A stretch of DNA of 7,357 nt, from contig JAGLFE010000230.1 in the NCBI GenBank assembly GCA_023144675.1, forward strand, positions 1 through 7,357. Direction: 5' to 3'. The notes beneath the pieces were generated by a model, which saw only the letters and a program-made list of their open reading frames with translations, was not told the origin of the DNA and ran no database searches. A program made the position numbers and the translations under genes. Positions within the stretch are counted from its first letter, which is position 1. Every line of letters begins with the position of its first letter. Positions 5,969 through 7,357 of the stretch are shown piece after piece. The stretch comes from Thiomargarita sp. (GTDB lineage: Bacteria > Pseudomonadota > Gammaproteobacteria > Beggiatoales > Beggiatoaceae).

Positions 5969-6855
5969 GTGAAATCCAATATGACGAAAATAAATTGCAT
6001 TATGCTTTTTATTCAGGTTGTTGTTTTCAAGGTGCAGATGCCCGTTTTTATGATATTTTAACTCAGGTATTTGCTAAGGTTGATGTAGAATTGCATTTAT
6101 TTGATGAAGCCGTATGTTGTGGCGCAGGCGTGATTGAAGAACGTTCAGAATTAACCTCTTTAGCTATTAATGCGCGTAATATGGCTGGAGCAGAAAAAAT
6201 GGGTTTGCCGTTTTATACACCTTGCTCCACTTGTTTTAATGTCATTTCTAATGTTCAAAAGCGGTTAAAGGAAAGTTCTAAATTATTCGACCAAGTTAAT
6301 GAGATTTTAGCTGAGGAAGGTGTTGAATATAAAGGCGAATGTAAAATTACCCATACTTTATGGATGTTGGCTCAGGATGTAGGCTTGGAAAAATTACGTG
6401 AGCGCATTACCAATCCCTTAAATGGGCTTAGAGTTGCTTCCTATTATGGTTGCCATACTCGTAATCCTAGAGATATTCAGGAATATGAATCTTCGGATAA
6501 TCCCACTTCTCTGGAAGATATATTAAAGGTGTTGGGGGTGGATATTGTGGATTATGATACTCGTAACGATTGTTGCGGTTACCATTTAACTTGGCCCAAT
6601 AATGATATCTCTCTGAAAATGACGGGTTCAGTCGTAGAAGGAGCGCAAAGGCAAGATGTGGATTTAATGGTTACCTCTTGTCCGCTTTGTTTTAAGAGTT
6701 TGGACGGGGTTCAATCTAAAGCTGTTGCTAAAATGGGCAAAGATTTCCAATTACCAGTCTTATTTTTGCCAGAATTAGTTGGTTTAGCTTGTGGCATGAC
6801 TCCTAAAGATATGCAATTGGAATGGCATAATGTACCAGTAAATGTAAGGTTATAA
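5965..6855 (+). CDS. sdhE: Heterodisulfide-reductase-B-like quinone-interacting subunit of type E succinate dehydrogenase
   Basis: 296 aa, matching HdrB/SdhE length. It contains two CCG (cysteine-rich) domains. The first has Cys19/Cys20, Cys51-Cys52 and Cys87/Cys90 (GCC, VCCGAG, CSTC); the second has Cys163, Cys203-Cys204 and Cys239/Cys242 (GCH, DCCGYH, CPLC). In HdrB such motifs bind non-cubane [4Fe-4S] clusters; in type E succinate:quinone reductases this subunit replaces the heme-bearing anchors SdhC/SdhD. No transmembrane helix is visible, so membrane contact must be peripheral, perhaps through an amphipathic helix in the 264-280 region; that last point is inference. Its start overlaps the sdhB stop. 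It is the last gene of the operon; no SdhF-like small gene follows. The name sdhE here must not be confused with the unrelated flavinylation factor SdhE. A true heterodisulfide reductase role is unlikely because sdhAB are adjacent and no hdrA is present. Confidence 0.9.
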   Translation: MSEIQYDENKLHYAFYSGCCFQGADARFYDILTQVFAKVDVELHLFDEAVCCGAGVIEERSELTSLAINARNMAGAEKMGLPFYTPCSTCFNVISNVQKRLKESSKLFDQVNEILAEEGVEYKGECKITHTLWMLAQDVGLEKLRERITNPLNGLRVASYYGCHTRNPRDIQEYESSDNPTSLEDILKVLGVDIVDYDTRNDCCGYHLTWPNNDISLKMTGSVVEGAQRQDVDLMVTSCPLCFKSLDGVQSKAVAKMGKDFQLPVLFLPELVGLACGMTPKDMQLEWHNVPVNVRL

Positions 6856-6870
6856 TATCCCAGTTTAAAT

Positions 6871-6957
6871 ACAATAGTTAGGACAGTTTTAAATTTCAAG
6901 AACCAAGATAATATAAAGGCTTGAATTTATACTTTGAAAAAACATCCGAACTATTGT
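6871..6957 (+). other. Imperfect long hairpin downstream of sdhE
   Basis: ACAATAGTTAGGA (6871-6883) pairs with TCCGAACTATTGT (6945-6957) with one mismatch, and inside it AAATTTCAAG (6891-6900) pairs loosely with CTTGAATTT (6920-6928). It begins 16 bp after the sdhE stop. There is no T tract after the stem, so it is not a standard intrinsic terminator; it may protect the 3' end of the mRNA or be the relic of a small mobile element. Part of the right arm, AACTATTGTTAAT (6949-6961), recurs exactly at 1732-1744. Confidence 0.4.
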
Positions 6958-7034
6958 TAATTAATAGCAAAACTTTGGACAGAAAATAACCACTTTAGAG
7001 CAAATAATTAAAACAAAATATCTAATCAAACTAT

Positions 7035-7084
7035 ACTCAATAAACCTTTCACTTAACTCCCTTGCTGTAAAGGAAAAATTGAGT
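7035..7084. other. Imperfect hairpin between sdhE and the DUF29 remnant
   Basis: ACTCAAT (7035-7041) pairs with ATTGAGT (7078-7084), and CCTTTCAC (7045-7052) with GTAAAGG (7067-7073) with one bulged base. On the minus strand it lies 24 bp beyond the stop of the DUF29 remnant, where a transcript end would have been for that gene. No clear T run follows in either direction. Apart from the features listed, 6856-7108 shows no gene. Confidence 0.35.
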
Positions 7085-7108
7085 AACTTAACAAAATATC
7101 AATTAAAA

Positions 7109-7219
7109 CTATTCAGGATAAAAATCCTCATCTAAAATTTGTTCCAGATTATAAGGACAACTTCTGGGAAACTTTGTTAAACGAATACCTGTTTCGCGCT
7201 CCGCTTTAATTAACTGAAG
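7109..7219 (-). pseudogene. 3' remnant of a DUF29-family gene
   Basis: On the minus strand, a frame open for 36 codons ends with TAG at 7109-7111. Its protein has an AERETGI segment followed by FPRSCPYNLEQILDEDFYPE at the very C-terminus. This matches the end I know for DUF29 proteins (ETGL...FP..CPY.LEQ.LDEDF.PE), which are of unknown function and occur in many paralogues in cyanobacteria and large sulfur bacteria. An in-frame stop (7220-7222) lies just upstream and no start or remaining DUF29 sequence is visible, so more than 100 N-terminal residues are missing. The break lies about 60 bp from the short repeat at 7280-7301 and about 110 bp from the dispersed repeat. This looks like a decayed or truncated gene; a frameshift with more upstream sequence is possible, but I could not find it before the repeat. 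Confidence 0.65.
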
Positions 7220-7279
7220 TTACGCAAAAGCAAAAAACGGAATTGAAAATAAGCTTATTATAAGGGTTGCCAAAATTAA

Positions 7280-7301
7280 AAGATTTTAGGTAACTATCTA
7301 C
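7280..7301 (+). repeat. Short repeat motif, copy 2 (partner at 85-106)
   Basis: AAGATTTTAGGTAACTATCT and the next two bases match the reverse complement of 85-106 with about 3 differences in 22. It stands 26 bp before the dispersed repeat at 7328. The segment between (7306-7326) matches the leader of the complete copy at 1845-1865. The motif may be a module of a larger composite repeat. Confidence 0.45.
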
Positions 7302-7327
7302 CAAGAAATACGTATAAAATTAAGTAA

Positions 7328-7357
7328 TGTAGGATGCTGTTGAGGAACGAAACGCAT
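7328..7357 (+). repeat. Dispersed repeat, copy truncated by window end
   Basis: TGTAGGATGCTGTTGAGGAA followed by CGAAACGCAT is the hairpin half of the dispersed repeat in plus orientation. It carries the GTT/AAC stem variant, like the copy at 343-373 and unlike those at 235-265 and 1876-1906. The window stops one base before the end of the hairpin. The leader at 7306-7326 is shared with the copy at 1876. Confidence 0.87.

Noticed and set aside
6711..6899. Minus-strand open frame of 62 codons
   Set aside because: It is antisense to the sdhE 3' end and extends into AT-rich spacer; it has no features of a real protein.

Overview
The window is AT-rich bacterial DNA with three blocks of genes separated by repeat-rich spacers. 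GmhB and PlsC point to a Gram-negative lipopolysaccharide/phospholipid-making cell. The low GC, the dispersed repeats of about 100 bp (hairpin type TGTAGGATGCTG...AACGAAGCGCATC) and a decayed DUF29 gene tail would suit a filamentous sulfur bacterium of the Beggiatoa/Thiotrichales kind. That taxonomic guess rests on remembered genome style, not on a search, and should be held loosely.

Layout. 1-409: repeat spacer with a truncated repeat at the left edge, then two tandem copies in the opposite orientation. 410-1687 (minus strand): a two-gene unit, gmhB then plsC, with a good sigma-70-like promoter at 1715-1743. 1688-2081: spacer with a head-to-head pair of repeat copies. 2082-2699 (minus): an orphan iron-sulfur protein with one [2Fe-2S] and two [4Fe-4S] motifs, related to the SdhB/FrdB and TfrB N-terminal families. 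2700-3221: a 522-bp, extremely AT-rich divergent intergenic region. 3222-6855 (plus): a tightly packed three-gene operon, sdhA-sdhB-sdhE. 6856-7357: a gene-free tail with two imperfect hairpins, the 3' remnant of a DUF29 gene on the minus strand, and another copy of the dispersed repeat cut by the window end.

The main biological content is the sdhABE operon. It encodes a non-classical (type E) succinate:quinone oxidoreductase or fumarate reductase: a flavoprotein with all recognisable catalytic residues, an iron-sulfur subunit in which the third cluster motif has four cysteines (predicting [4Fe-4S] in place of the usual [3Fe-4S]), and a heterodisulfide-reductase-B-like subunit with two cysteine-rich CCG domains instead of heme-binding membrane anchors. 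No sdhC/sdhD-type membrane protein is encoded here. The divergently transcribed iron-sulfur protein could be an extra electron carrier for the same or a related flavoenzyme, but the sequence does not prove this.

The most striking non-coding signal is in the dispersed repeat. Its hairpin exists in two versions that differ by a compensatory C-G to T-A change, including between the two tandem copies, which suggests the folded structure itself is maintained.
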